Positions 30,558-39,899 of a stretch of 64,000 nucleotides of DNA are shown here, in pieces; position 1 is the first letter of the stretch, and the number at the start of each line of letters is the position of its first letter. Position numbers and translations under genes: made by a program. The stretch lies in assembly GCA_965277875.1 (NCBI GenBank), contig CBDIDV010000002.1:4960001-5024000 (forward strand), written 5' to 3'. The notes under the pieces were generated by a model that was not told the DNA's origin, did not search any database, and saw only the letters and a program-made list of their open reading frames with translations. This DNA comes from CAWFQB01 sp965277875 (GTDB taxonomy: Bacteria > Armatimonadota > Chthonomonadetes > Chthonomonadales > Chthonomonadaceae).

Positions 30558-31646
30558 ATGCCGGATTCATTCGATTTTTCGCAGCCTAAAGCGCGGTCGG
30601 GCAGCGGCGACAGCCGGCCGCTGCTGACGTATCTGCTGTGCGGCCTGAGCGTTCTCCTCACCCTGGCGTTTTTCACTTCGGCGGACATGCCCGCGAGCCT
30701 CTGGTATCGCATCGGGCATCTGGGCTGCCCGACCGCGTCCGACATCTGGGACGGGCGCTACTATTTCCTGTTCACCTCCATCTTCAACCATGTGTCCGTG
30801 GTGCATATCGTTTTTAATATGCTCTGGCTGATTCAACTGGGGACGATTTTAGAGATGTCGCTGCGCCCGTGGCAGTACGCGCTGTTCCTGCTCGGCGCGG
30901 CTGTCGTCGGCTCGTGCGGCGAGATGATGCTGGGCGAACCGGGCGTGGGCATGTCGGGCGTGGTCTACGCGATGTTCGGCCTGCTGTGGGCGGGGCGGGG
31001 GCGGGACATGGCCTGGCGCGCGGTCGCCACGCGCCAGAACCTGAATCTGTTCCTCGGCTGGGGCGTGTTGTGCATCGTATTGACCTATACGCGCATCATG
31101 CCTATCGCGAATGGGGCGCACGGCGCGGGCTTTCTGTTCGGCCTGAGCGTGGGCTGGCTGTTCTTCGCGCCGCGCCGCCGCCCGGTCTGGGGTCTGGCGC
31201 TGGCCGCGCTTGGGGCGATGTGCGCGCTTGCCCTGACCTACGTTCCCTGGTCGTCAAGCTGGAACTTCTGGAAGGGCAGCCAGAGCATCGGGCAGGGCCG
31301 CTATTTGCAGGCCATTCGTTACTATGAGCGCAGCCGCGATCAGGGGCCGGATGTCCCGGAATGCTGGCACAACATCGGCGTGGCCTGGTTCCGGCTGGCC
31401 CGCAAGGCAGATGAGCGCGGCGACCTGAAAGAAGCGCGGGCAGACGAAACGAAAGCGCAGAGCGCGTTCGGGCAGGAAGACGCGGCCAAGCAGGAGGACG
31501 CGAAACAGCAGAGCGGAGAAACCGACGCGCCGACCACGGGCGATCTCCATCCGCGCATTCCTCAGCCTGCGTCCCCCGCAAAGCCGAACCCGGCAGCGCC
31601 CAATTCCGCGCAGCAGTCGTCCCCGGAGCAGGATACGGGCAAGTAA
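30558..31646 (+). CDS. Rhomboid-family intramembrane serine protease with TPR-like tail
   Basis: A 362-aa membrane protein. The rhomboid core has FNHVSVVHIVFNMLWL, the catalytic serine motif GVGMSGVVYAMFG and the catalytic His in NGAHGAGFLFGLSVG. Six to seven helices are predicted up to about residue 230. The C-terminal soluble part contains a TPR-like unit (RYLQAIRYYERSRDQGPDVPECWHN) and a charged low-complexity tail. Rhomboids cut transmembrane segments of other proteins. Start 30558 is chosen because AGGAG lies about 5 nt upstream; ATG at 30540 is the alternative. Confidence 0.9.
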   Translation: MPDSFDFSQPKARSGSGDSRPLLTYLLCGLSVLLTLAFFTSADMPASLWYRIGHLGCPTASDIWDGRYYFLFTSIFNHVSVVHIVFNMLWLIQLGTILEMSLRPWQYALFLLGAAVVGSCGEMMLGEPGVGMSGVVYAMFGLLWAGRGRDMAWRAVATRQNLNLFLGWGVLCIVLTYTRIMPIANGAHGAGFLFGLSVGWLFFAPRRRPVWGLALAALGAMCALALTYVPWSSSWNFWKGSQSIGQGRYLQAIRYYERSRDQGPDVPECWHNIGVAWFRLARKADERGDLKEARADETKAQSAFGQEDAAKQEDAKQQSGETDAPTTGDLHPRIPQPASPAKPNPAAPNSAQQSSPEQDTGK

Positions 31647-31772
31647 GAGCGCATGCGCGGAAAACGAATATGTGAAACGCGCGCGCGGCAAATCAAAGTC
31701 GAAAGCATACGGGCAAGGCAGCGGGCAAAGAACGGCTTTTGCAGGAACATCAACTGATTGCGTAGCAGTTAC

Positions 31773-31808
31773 CTGACGACAGGAATGACGACAGGAATGA
31801 TGACAGGA
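31773..31808. repeat. Three tandem 12-bp units just upstream of the cation efflux gene
   Basis: CTGACGACAGGA, ATGACGACAGGA and ATGATGACAGGA end 10 bp before the GTG start. Each unit carries an AGGA, the last of which may serve as ribosome site. Confidence 0.85.
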
Positions 31809-31818
31809 AATATATGAC

Positions 31819-32853
31819 GTGACAAGCGCCCACGGCCCCCGCTTTCCGTATACGCCTTCCGACGCGCCGCCTGTGTCTGTCGGCAGGGACGAGATCGCCC
31901 TGCGACAGCGCAAAAGCCGCGCCGCCCGCCTGTCCGTGGGCTGTAACGCCCTGCTCGTGCTGCTGAAGCTCACTGTGGGCATCGTGACCGGGTCGGTGGG
32001 GATACTGGCCGAAGCCATGCACTCGGCCACGGATCTGCTCGCCGCCACCATCGCGTACCTGTCCGTGCGCGTCTCGGACACGCCCCCGGACGACGATCAT
32101 CCTTACGGGCATGGCAAGATCGAAAGCATGTCGGGGCTTGCGGAAGCCCTGCTGATCGTGGCCGCCGCCCTCGTCATCGTGTACGAGGCCGCGCGCAAGC
32201 TGGGCGCTCCGGGCAAGCCCGTGCCGTATGTGGGCCTGGGCCTGGGCGTCATGGCGCTTTCCGCCACGGCGACCGCCCTGCTCTCGCGGCATTTGAAGCG
32301 CGTGGCCCGCGAGACCGACTCGCTGGCCCTGGAAGCGGACGCGCGGCATTTGCGCACGGACATCGTGACAAGCCTGGGCGTGGGAGCAGGTCTGCTTCTG
32401 GTGCGGCTGACGGGAAAACCCTGGCTGGACCCCGCCGCGGCCCTGATCGTATCCGCCCTGATCCTGCACACCGGCTACAAGCTGGCCTACGACGCCATGC
32501 AGCCGCTCTTAGACGCCCGCCTGCCCGTCGAGGAAGAAGCGCGCATTCAGGAGGTTCTGGAAACCCACGCGGGCGTCCTGAGTTACCACAAACTACGCAC
32601 GCGCAAGGCGGGATCGCAGCGGCACATAGACGTGCATGTGCAGATTGACGACAACAGCACCCTGCTCGAAGCCCACGCGCTGACCGAGGAACTGGAAGAC
32701 AGCATCCGCGCCGTGCTTTCGGGCGTCGTCATCAACATCCACATCGAGCCGTATCAGGCCGAACTGCGCCACCAACAAGAGGAGGATCAGCGTAAAGAGA
32801 AGCTGCGAAAGGAAGATCAGCGGCGAGCGAACCGGGGGGGAAGCGGCAGGTAA
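31819..32853 (+). CDS. Cation diffusion facilitator (CDF) metal efflux protein
   Basis: A 344-aa CDF transporter that exports divalent metals (Zn, Fe, Mn, Co or similar) in exchange for protons. Transmembrane metal-site motifs are HSATDLLA (HxxxD) and ADARHLRTD (DxxxD-like). DDDHPYGHGKIE is the conserved loop. The C-terminal cytoplasmic dimerisation domain includes HKLRTRKAGSQRHIDVHVQI. The start is GTG at 31819. A charged tail of about 25 residues follows the domain. Confidence 0.92.
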   Translation: MTSAHGPRFPYTPSDAPPVSVGRDEIALRQRKSRAARLSVGCNALLVLLKLTVGIVTGSVGILAEAMHSATDLLAATIAYLSVRVSDTPPDDDHPYGHGKIESMSGLAEALLIVAAALVIVYEAARKLGAPGKPVPYVGLGLGVMALSATATALLSRHLKRVARETDSLALEADARHLRTDIVTSLGVGAGLLLVRLTGKPWLDPAAALIVSALILHTGYKLAYDAMQPLLDARLPVEEEARIQEVLETHAGVLSYHKLRTRKAGSQRHIDVHVQIDDNSTLLEAHALTEELEDSIRAVLSGVVINIHIEPYQAELRHQQEEDQRKEKLRKEDQRRANRGGSGR

Positions 32854-32950
32854 CGCTTACGCCATGCCGGTAGATCGTATCTGCATAAACGACTCTCCTC
32901 AGTGGACGCCGTCATGGGCAGGATTAAATCGTGACTGCGTTTGATAAGCT

Positions 32951-33865
32951 ATGACGAACTTTGATGCCGACAGCGAAAATTTTGTTTTCGACCTGACGAT
33001 TGTAATTGTCAGCTACAACACGCGTGACATGCTGCGGGCCTGCCTCCAGGCCCTGCCTGACGCCGCGCAAAGCCTGAGCGTCGAAACGTGGGTCCTGGAC
33101 AACCACTCGCCCGACGACAGCGCGGGCATGGTAAGCGCGGAGTTTCCCGGCGTCCGATTGATCGCCAATGCCGACAATCCCGGCTTTGCCCGCGCCAACA
33201 ATCAGGCGCTGAGGCAGGCGAGGGGGCGTCATGTCGTCATCCTGAACCCGGACACCGAGGCCGAGCCAAACTCGCTGACTCGCATGGTGGAATATCTGGA
33301 CGCCAATCCCGATGTGGGCGCGGTCGGCCCCAGGCTGCTGAATACGGACGGCTCGCTGCAGCGCAACGGGCGTCCGTTTCCCACGCCGTGGCGGGAGTTC
33401 GTCGGTCATTCCGGCCTGCGCCGCCTGAACGCGCGGGCGTATGACGACAAATACGAGTACGGGCGCGACGACTTCGAGCAGACTTGGGAGACCGATTATC
33501 TGATGGGCGCGTGCATCATGGTTCCGCAGCGCGTGATGGCGCAGGCCGGAATGCTGGACGAAGACTTTTTCATGTTCTATGAGGAAGTCGAGTGGTGCTG
33601 GCGCATTCGCAAAGCGGGGTACAAGGTGATATACCTGCCCGCCGCCCGCGTGGTGCATCACTGGATGGGCAGCGTGCGGCAGCAAAGCCGCGCCATGACC
33701 GCGCGCCTGTTCCATAGCGCCCTCCTGTACCATCGCAAAACGGCGGGGATAGGGGCGCGAACGGTGATGCTGGGAGTGGTCGGCATGGGACTGGCAAAAA
33801 ACGAGATACTGCACCTGGGCGTGGCCGCAAAGCGCCGTCTGAGGGCTTATAAACTTATCCGCTAA
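32951..33865 (+). CDS. GT2-family glycosyltransferase (rhamnosyltransferase-like)
   Basis: A 304-aa GT-A fold enzyme. The start of the domain is LTIVIVSYNTRDMLRACLQAL, the nucleotide-binding site is NPGFARANNQALRQA, and the DxD-type motif is LNPDTEAEP. DEDFFMFYEEVEWCWRIRKAG is the conserved acceptor-side motif of WbbL-like rhamnosyltransferases. It probably builds a surface polysaccharide exported by the ABC-2 system encoded at 34955-36687. The last 13 codons lie in a 37-bp segment repeated at 34877-34913. Confidence 0.9.
   Translation: MTNFDADSENFVFDLTIVIVSYNTRDMLRACLQALPDAAQSLSVETWVLDNHSPDDSAGMVSAEFPGVRLIANADNPGFARANNQALRQARGRHVVILNPDTEAEPNSLTRMVEYLDANPDVGAVGPRLLNTDGSLQRNGRPFPTPWREFVGHSGLRRLNARAYDDKYEYGRDDFEQTWETDYLMGACIMVPQRVMAQAGMLDEDFFMFYEEVEWCWRIRKAGYKVIYLPAARVVHHWMGSVRQQSRAMTARLFHSALLYHRKTAGIGARTVMLGVVGMGLAKNEILHLGVAAKRRLRAYKLIR
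33817..33853. repeat. 37-bp direct repeat, copy 1 (3' end of the glycosyltransferase gene)
   Basis: The segment starting GGGCGTGGCCGCAAAGCGCC matches 34877-34913 at 35 of 37 positions. The two copies flank the minus-strand gene 33910-34818. Confidence 0.9.
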
Positions 33866-33909
33866 CGAAGTTATATTGCCGACCGCTTTTGGAACGCTTT
33901 GCGGCGTTT

Positions 33910-34818
33910 TCAGTTGTCAGGCGCGAATGCCCGCCCTAATTTTCTAACTACCTTTTGTGCAAGATTGTACCGGGCCGGACGCCGACCGCTGACGTTTCGC
34001 AACTCCTCCAGGCTGAACGGTTTGAGGGCGGGCCAGCCGGGCGGGTATGTGGGGTGAAAATCGCGTATGGATTGCCAGTCGGTCGTGGATCGCTGCCATA
34101 ATGCGAAAAAATCTTCTGCGTTGATCTCATGGGCATGGCTCCAGGTTTGCAGTTTTTCCCATACCCGCGCCTCGCTTTTGGCGTAGCTGTAGTGCAGGAT
34201 CGCTTTGCCGAACTCAAGGTCAGCGGGCGCGACGTACCGCGCCCCGACATCGGGTTTGCCGTGGCGCAGAGGCAGGACAGGCTCGCGGCAGCTTGCCAGC
34301 ATGACATGGGGACGGTGCGCCACGGCAAACTGCTCCAGGAGGGGTTCGCCATCGCGGTTGACGATTACCAGATACCGCCCGTCCGCAAGCCGATTGAACA
34401 GCAGCATCCAGCGCCATGATACGCCCTGCACGGTCGGTGGCTGCGCGCCAAGCGCGTCCGCAAAATACGCGAAGTCCTGGAATACTTCGTCGGCATCTAT
34501 CTGAACGATCCAGTCCAGGCCGGGTACGCGCTTGGTCAGCCGATCCGCCGTGAACTGGCGCTGCAAGGTGTCGTTTCGCATGGGATCGGAATGCCGGTAG
34601 AAATCGCCCTCAATGATCTCGATCTTGTTGTCTTTGTCAAAGGCCCGGATGCGCGCGCGCGTGTCGTCAGGCGTGATAGGTGTGCCAGACCAGCCGCGCC
34701 TGACATCGGTAGAAACCACAAGAAATTCCACATGCTCGTAAAACGAAGCCAGGGAGCGTTCAACGGTCTCGGCATCGTTTTGCACCACCATGACCGCGCC
34801 CACGCGACAAGTCGGCAT
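33910..34818 (-). CDS. Glycosyltransferase-like protein (GT2-type)
   Basis: A 302-aa protein opening MPTCRVGAVMVVQNDAETVERSLAS, the first strand and helix of GT2-type enzymes, followed by the metal-binding IDADEVFQDF near residue 108. The C-terminal half (VQGVSWRWMLLFNRLADGRYL, then ILHYSYAKSEARVWEKLQTW) lacks assignment to a specific sugar. AAGGGGG precedes the start. It runs opposite to the rhamnosyltransferase gene and lies inside a pair of 37-bp direct repeats, suggesting a later insertion. Confidence 0.75.
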   Translation of the reverse strand: MPTCRVGAVMVVQNDAETVERSLASFYEHVEFLVVSTDVRRGWSGTPITPDDTRARIRAFDKDNKIEIIEGDFYRHSDPMRNDTLQRQFTADRLTKRVPGLDWIVQIDADEVFQDFAYFADALGAQPPTVQGVSWRWMLLFNRLADGRYLVIVNRDGEPLLEQFAVAHRPHVMLASCREPVLPLRHGKPDVGARYVAPADLEFGKAILHYSYAKSEARVWEKLQTWSHAHEINAEDFFALWQRSTTDWQSIRDFHPTYPPGWPALKPFSLEELRNVSGRRPARYNLAQKVVRKLGRAFAPDN

Positions 34819-34876
34819 GTTTCTAACCCCCTTCTTTTTCTACCCTTTCCTGCGCCTGTCGCAGATCGCTGCGCCC

Positions 34877-34913
34877 GGGCGTGGCCGCAAAGCGCCGTCT
34901 AAGGGCTTGTAAA
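34877..34913. repeat. 37-bp direct repeat, copy 2
   Basis: A second copy of the end of the rhamnosyltransferase-like gene, here non-coding, upstream of the minus-strand glycosyltransferase gene. Two mismatches separate it from copy 1. Confidence 0.9.
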
Positions 34914-34954
34914 TTATTCGTCTAAATTACTCGTCGGCAAGATCAGCAGCGGCA

Positions 34955-35791
34955 TCATTCGGGAACAGGTTCCATACTGGCGCGGCGATACGCGTCCAGA
35001 ACCTCGGCGACGCCGCCGTCCATGCGTAATCGTCCCGCGTCCATCCACAAGACGCGCTCGGCCACGCGCTCCACAACGGGCAGGTCGTGGGACACGAACA
35101 CGATGGTTTTGCCCCGTGCCTGAAGCTCGGCTACGCGCCGATAGCACTTGTTTTGAAACGCCTCGTCTCCGACGGCCAGTACCTCGTCCACAAGCAGGAT
35201 GTCCAGATCGGTATGCACGGCAATCGAAAACCCCAGGCGCAGTCTGGCCCCGTCGTTCCAGTTGCGCGTGATGGTGTCGGCCTTGCTTTGCAGCTCGGCA
35301 AAGTCGAGTATCGTATTTGTGCGCTCCCGCACCTGCCGCGCATTCATGCCCAGAATCGCCCCGTAAATCGCGATGTTATCGTAGCCGTTCAGTTCGGGAT
35401 GCAGACCCGCGCCCAATTCCAGCAGGGGCGCGATACGCGGACGCCCGCCCGTCTGGCTGAACATGGACAGCGTGCCGGACGTGGGACGGTATACCAGGGC
35501 GAGCATACTGAGCAGGGTGCTTTTGCCCGACCCATTGCGTCCGATCACGGCCAGCGTCTGACCGTGCGGCACGCGAAAACTCACGTCGTTCAGGGCCGTG
35601 AAGAGTTCCAGGGTAGTGCGCTTCATAATGTCCATCAGGGCGCGCTTGATGCTGTGCGATTCGTGCTTCCGGCGGAACACTTTGGTCAGGTGCGCGGCGA
35701 CAATCGCGTCCTCAAGGGGCTTGTTTGCCGCGCCTGCTGCTGTTTCCATTCCAGAGTTCGCGCTGTCTTCTTCTGTGACCTCGCCTCCCAT
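34955..35791 (-). CDS. ABC-2 polysaccharide exporter, ATPase subunit (Wzt/KpsT-like)
   Basis: The 278-aa ATPase has Walker A IGRNGSGKST, a signature region DGARLRLGFSIAVHTDLD and Walker B ILLVDEVLAVGD, the pattern of O-antigen/teichoic-acid exporters; VSHDL holds the switch His. The normal LSGG is replaced by NDGARLRL, common in this subfamily. No C-terminal carbohydrate-binding domain is present. The start at 35791 (ATG, 3 bp after the permease stop) is preferred; GTG at 35818 would overlap the permease. It energises the permease encoded upstream. Confidence 0.92.
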   Translation of the reverse strand: MGGEVTEEDSANSGMETAAGAANKPLEDAIVAAHLTKVFRRKHESHSIKRALMDIMKRTTLELFTALNDVSFRVPHGQTLAVIGRNGSGKSTLLSMLALVYRPTSGTLSMFSQTGGRPRIAPLLELGAGLHPELNGYDNIAIYGAILGMNARQVRERTNTILDFAELQSKADTITRNWNDGARLRLGFSIAVHTDLDILLVDEVLAVGDEAFQNKCYRRVAELQARGKTIVFVSHDLPVVERVAERVLWMDAGRLRMDGGVAEVLDAYRRASMEPVPE

Positions 35792-35793
35792 GC

Positions 35794-36687
35794 TTAGTTC
35801 CGCTCCACGACCTGCCACTTACGCAGGTTGAAGTACCAGTAGCCGAAGTACGCGAAGCAAATCGTGATCACGAACGCGCCCGCGAAATTGCTCCAATCCA
35901 TCGGGATCGGCGGCTTGTCTATCAAGTGGCCGTTGATGAGATTGTATTTGTGGCTGAAGGCCGAGGGGGAAAGCGGTTCCAGCAGGCACTTGCGAAAAGC
36001 GTCCACAATGGCCGTGATGGGATTGAGCAGGTACAATCTCAGCAGCCAGGGATAACGGTGCATGATCTGCCAGTCGGCGGCGATGTCGGAGGGATATACG
36101 ATGGGCAGCAGAAAAATCACCAGATTGAGAAGAGTGGCGACGATGAAGCGGACATCATCGTAGAATACGTTCAGACACGACAGCAGCAGCGCGAAGCCCA
36201 TCGTCAGCAGGATCAGCATCAGGCAGATTACGGGGAACATCACCATACTGGGCAGCAGGGGAATGCCGCCGTGGAAAAAACGCGCGATAAGTCCGAAGGC
36301 GACGAAAAAGACCGCCCATCCGATGAAAAAGTGAACCGTATTACTCAGCACGGTCGCAATCGGGATGATCTCGCGGGGCATATACACTTTTTTGATGGTG
36401 CCGTAGTTGACAAGCAGCGACTGGCTGGCATCCTGCAAGGCCGTGGAAAAAAACGTCCAGGGGATCAGGCCGCACAGCAGATACGCGCCGTAGTTGGCAA
36501 CATGGACACCCAATACGCCCTTAAAAAGAAACGTGTAAACGCCCACCTGCATGATGGGCGGGATGATGCTCCAGACCAGGCCCAGCGCGGAGTTTTTGTA
36601 GCGCACTTTAAGTTCGCGCCGCACCAGCATTTGCAGCAGATAGCGGTAGCGCCATAGTTCGGCCAGTGATTCACGGGTTGTTGCCAT
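35794..36687 (-). CDS. ABC-2 polysaccharide exporter, permease subunit (Wzm/KpsM-like)
   Basis: The 297-aa inner-membrane protein has six predicted helices. Family features include the N-terminal RYRYLLQMLVRRELKVRYKNS amphipathic part, LGLVWSIIPPIMQ, and YGTIKKVYMPREIIPIATV. The C-terminal region NPITAIVDAFRKCLL is typical of ABC-2 export permeases. Together with the downstream ATPase it moves undecaprenyl-linked glycans to the outer face. The operon reads permease then ATPase. Confidence 0.93.
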   Translation of the reverse strand: MATTRESLAELWRYRYLLQMLVRRELKVRYKNSALGLVWSIIPPIMQVGVYTFLFKGVLGVHVANYGAYLLCGLIPWTFFSTALQDASQSLLVNYGTIKKVYMPREIIPIATVLSNTVHFFIGWAVFFVAFGLIARFFHGGIPLLPSMVMFPVICLMLILLTMGFALLLSCLNVFYDDVRFIVATLLNLVIFLLPIVYPSDIAADWQIMHRYPWLLRLYLLNPITAIVDAFRKCLLEPLSPSAFSHKYNLINGHLIDKPPIPMDWSNFAGAFVITICFAYFGYWYFNLRKWQVVERN

Positions 36688-36783
36688 TGGTAGTTCTTTT
36701 GATGTTCTTCTGGTCTTATTCTGGTGTACTTTTTGTGTTTGCTCTGCCGTTGCTTTGCCGACTTTGCCGCGCCTATCGGAGTG

Positions 36784-37044
36784 CTACTCTTGTGCGCCCT
36801 CGGTTTCCTCCTCGGCCTCTGCGCCGACATTGGCAATGGCGATGGCGTGATCCACGTCTTCGGGTCGGGCGGGTTCGAGCAGGGCGAGCAGAGCGGATTT
36901 AGGGATCAGCACCTTGCGCTTGCCCGCGATACGGAAAGCCTGCAAACGGCCCTGCCGAATGTAGGAGCGGATGCTGGACTGACTTACCTGCAAATACTGG
37001 GCCGCCTGTTCGACGGTGAGCAAATCCCTGGCTTCCAGGTCCAT
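36784..37044 (-). CDS. Excisionase/MerR-type small DNA-binding protein
   Basis: The 86-aa protein has a winged-helix of the excisionase family: LLTVEQAAQYLQVSQSSIRS, then YIRQGRLQAFRIAGKRKVLI. An acidic tail follows. It binds DNA; the targets are unknown. No integrase is nearby, so a local regulator is more likely than a phage excisionase. AAAGGGACA precedes the start. It lies 96 bp upstream of the ABC-2 operon on the same strand and might be cotranscribed. Confidence 0.85.
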   Translation of the reverse strand: MDLEARDLLTVEQAAQYLQVSQSSIRSYIRQGRLQAFRIAGKRKVLIPKSALLALLEPARPEDVDHAIAIANVGAEAEEETEGAQE

Positions 37045-37345
37045 TCAGTTGTCCCTTTGACAGCGAGTGTCGGTCTGGCGATTCCACGAACGGCGTCCGG
37101 CACAGGGCGCGGACACCCAAACATCGCGCGAAATAAGATCGGGGAACGGCAGGGAAATTCCGCGAATGTTCCGATGAGGCAGGAAAGGCAATCCGAAGAG
37201 GAATCATGCACCCGATGCCGAATTGGGGTAAGTATACAAAATGCCGACAGGGAATGTCAATAGCTCGCAGGTGTTTTAACCTGACACGCGCTTTTTTCGC
37301 GTTGATAAATTTTTTCGCCTTCATAAAGTAGGATACGCGCTGCGA

Positions 37346-39103
37346 ATGCCTCCACATCACAACAATATTTTACGCTTCGCCGGGGCTTGTTTGCCGATGT
37401 CGCTGGCTGCCGCCCTGATGTTTTACGGCCTGCCGTCGCGGTGTCTGTCCCAGTCTCGCGGCACGGCAGAAGGACAGCAGGCGCAGGCGGGGCGCGTATC
37501 GTCCGACACGGCGCGGACGCCTGAACCGCTGCTGGTGCGCCGCGTGATCGTGCTGTCGCCTGTTCTCGCGGAGGCGATCAGCCCGCAGTCGCAGCGTCGG
37601 GTAGACCTGACCGCGCAGAAGATCATGGCCGCGCGTCAAAACAGCAAGACCGGCAGACGGCGGCGCGCGCGCCGACCCTCCGCGCTGCCGATGGCGCGAA
37701 ATACTGCGCCGCCTGCGGATGCCGGCGGGAGAACAGCGGCAGGAACGAGCGTCGGGACAAAAGAGATCACCCGCCCGCTGCCGGCCACGCCCGGAGAAGC
37801 AGGCGGGGCGCAAAGCGGCGGCCTTAAAACCCCGGATCGCCCCACGCCCGCCCGCGCTCCCGACACTCTGCCGCCCGATCAGCAGAACGCGCTCGCCCAG
37901 ACCCTGCTCTCCGATCTTGTTGCCGAGCGCCTGCGTGACCGTCTGGGACTGGTCATTGCGCCCGACGCGGACGTACAAAATGCGCTCAAGACGCTGCACC
38001 TCAATACAGCCGATGTCGTGGACCCGGCGCGACCGGAAAACGCGCGGCGATTGTGCGCCCTGCTCGGCTGTCAGGCGCTGCTCGTCCCAAAGTTATCGCG
38101 CTGTACGCTCCATGACGGCCTGACCCGCGACGCCGGCCTGTGGGCGCGCGTCACGATCCTGACGCTTTCCCCTGATGCGGGGCAGGCCCTTGCCGCTCCC
38201 CGTTCGCGCAAGTCGCGGCAGGAAAGCGAAGGGATTGATGCGGAACGCTGGCCGACCCGTCTGGAAATCGCGGGGTCGGCTTTTGCCGAGCGCGTCTTGT
38301 TTCACAGCCGCTATCAAAGGTCGCAGCCGGACCTGATCCGCGACGCTGCCGTGCAGGCTTCCAATCTGCTCACCCACACCCTGCAAACCAACGAGACGGC
38401 CCCGCTGATGCGCCCGACCGACCGGCTTGCGGTCGCGCCCGTTCCTGCGCCCCCGCAGGCCGACAAACTGGTGTTTACGGCGCGGGGGCGGCGCGTTTAT
38501 CCTGATGCCGCCCAGGGTCTGAGCGCGGACGACTCGGCCCTGTGGACGCCCAATCTGCTGCCGCTCGCGCCTGCCTCCATCACGGACGCAGACCAGGTTC
38601 GGCAGGCACTTGCGCGGGAGGGCCGAACTTCGGCCTATTTATGGAAAGACGCTTATCAGCCGGACATGTCGCGTGTGCAGGCGCTGGCGTACAGGCTGAA
38701 GGCCGATTACGTGCTAATGGCCCGCGTTACGGACGTGGAACTTTCCGAGGGCGCGACAGACGCGTCGGGCGCATCGGCCGGGGCGTCTTCTTTTATAGCC
38801 CCGACGGGCGTATCTCCGACAGCGGCGTTCGAGAAAACTCAGAACAAAGCGATTGCAGGCGCGGCGAAACCGACACGATATGCGCCCGAACGCGCCGCCC
38901 GCGCTGAGGCTCTGGCGATGCTGGTACGCGTCAGCGATGGAACCGTCGTGTGGCGCGAACGGGCCACGGCAACCATGACGACGGCTCCGGACGGACAGTA
39001 CGCCGTTCAAACCGACGCCGATCTTGTGCGTGATGCCAGTCATTTCGCCCTGATCGAATTACAGCGGCGGCTAAGGCACTGGCGCGCGGACTTTGAAAAA
39101 TAA
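37346..39103 (+). CDS. Secreted protein of unknown function
   Basis: A 585-aa protein with an N-terminal hydrophobic segment (FAGACLPMSLAAALMFYGL) and long low-complexity basic and Pro/Ala-rich stretches to about residue 190. Two similar modules follow: LLSDLVAERLRDRLGLVIAP with LCALLGCQALLVPKLSRCTL, and QVRQALAREGRTS with VQALAYRLKADYVLMARVTDV. Each resembles the helix-strand pairs of CsgG/TolB-N-like domains that read out as (A)LLG-x-(D/Q)-xLLxP(K/R). The function is unknown. It is followed by recO in the same direction. Confidence 0.6.
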   Translation: MPPHHNNILRFAGACLPMSLAAALMFYGLPSRCLSQSRGTAEGQQAQAGRVSSDTARTPEPLLVRRVIVLSPVLAEAISPQSQRRVDLTAQKIMAARQNSKTGRRRRARRPSALPMARNTAPPADAGGRTAAGTSVGTKEITRPLPATPGEAGGAQSGGLKTPDRPTPARAPDTLPPDQQNALAQTLLSDLVAERLRDRLGLVIAPDADVQNALKTLHLNTADVVDPARPENARRLCALLGCQALLVPKLSRCTLHDGLTRDAGLWARVTILTLSPDAGQALAAPRSRKSRQESEGIDAERWPTRLEIAGSAFAERVLFHSRYQRSQPDLIRDAAVQASNLLTHTLQTNETAPLMRPTDRLAVAPVPAPPQADKLVFTARGRRVYPDAAQGLSADDSALWTPNLLPLAPASITDADQVRQALAREGRTSAYLWKDAYQPDMSRVQALAYRLKADYVLMARVTDVELSEGATDASGASAGASSFIAPTGVSPTAAFEKTQNKAIAGAAKPTRYAPERAARAEALAMLVRVSDGTVVWRERATATMTTAPDGQYAVQTDADLVRDASHFALIELQRRLRHWRADFEK

Positions 39104-39137
39104 TTTTGAAAGATGACACGCTTGAGTTTTGTTGATT

Positions 39138-39899
39138 ATGCCAAGTTACACCGCAAACGGCCTGGTCGTGCATCGCCTTGACCTGGGCGAAAATGACCGT
39201 ATATTGACCCTGTTCACCAGGGAACACGGCAAAATATCCGCCGTCGCCAAAAGCGCGCGGCGGGCCAAGAGCCGTCTGAGCGGCGCGACCGAACTGTTCA
39301 CGCATTCGCGCCTGCTGCTCGGCACGGGCAAGAACCTCGATGTGATCGCGCAATGCGAGATCGCGCATTCGTTCCCCGAACTAAGGCAGGACCTGGAACG
39401 TCTGGCCCGCGCCACCTATTTTTGCGAACTGCTCGACCGCACGACTCTGGAGCGGGACGCGGCGGCGAGCGGCGAACTGTTCGATCTGACGATCTCGGCC
39501 CTGACCCTGCTACAGCGCGAAAACCCCTATCTGGACGGCGTTGTCCACGCGTATGAACTGCGCCTGCTCGCCATTCTGGGCTATGCGCCCGTGCTGGACA
39601 GGTGCGTCAAGTGCGGCGAGCCGCTGGAACGTCGGCAGATAGGGTTCAGCCCCTCGCTCGGCGGTACGCTGTGCGGGGCCGACCGCTACAAGGCCGATGA
39701 CGCCGTGACCCTGTCGCAGGAGAGCCTCGAAATCATGCAGACCCTGACGAGCGCGGGGGCGCGTACTCTGCTCGCCCTGCACCCCACGCCTAAAACAGCC
39801 TCGGAAGTGGCCCGCGCCCTGCGCTGGTTTCTGCGTACCAGGGTAGACCGCGCCCTGAAAAGCGCGGACTTCCTCGATCAACTCCGCGCCGGGAAGTGA
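39138..39899 (+). CDS. recO: DNA repair protein RecO
   Basis: The 253-aa protein has the N-terminal OB fold (NGLVVHRLDLGENDRILTLF, then REHGKISAVAKSARR) and the helical C-terminal domain with a zinc site (CVKCGEPL and a downstream Cys in GGTLCGADRY). RecO loads RecA at gaps with RecR and anneals ssDNA. The start at 39138 (MPSYTANGL) is the family-typical N-terminus; the TTG at 39129 is unlikely. The stop codon falls in the first bases of a large inverted repeat. Confidence 0.95.
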   Translation: MPSYTANGLVVHRLDLGENDRILTLFTREHGKISAVAKSARRAKSRLSGATELFTHSRLLLGTGKNLDVIAQCEIAHSFPELRQDLERLARATYFCELLDRTTLERDAAASGELFDLTISALTLLQRENPYLDGVVHAYELRLLAILGYAPVLDRCVKCGEPLERRQIGFSPSLGGTLCGADRYKADDAVTLSQESLEIMQTLTSAGARTLLALHPTPKTASEVARALRWFLRTRVDRALKSADFLDQLRAGK

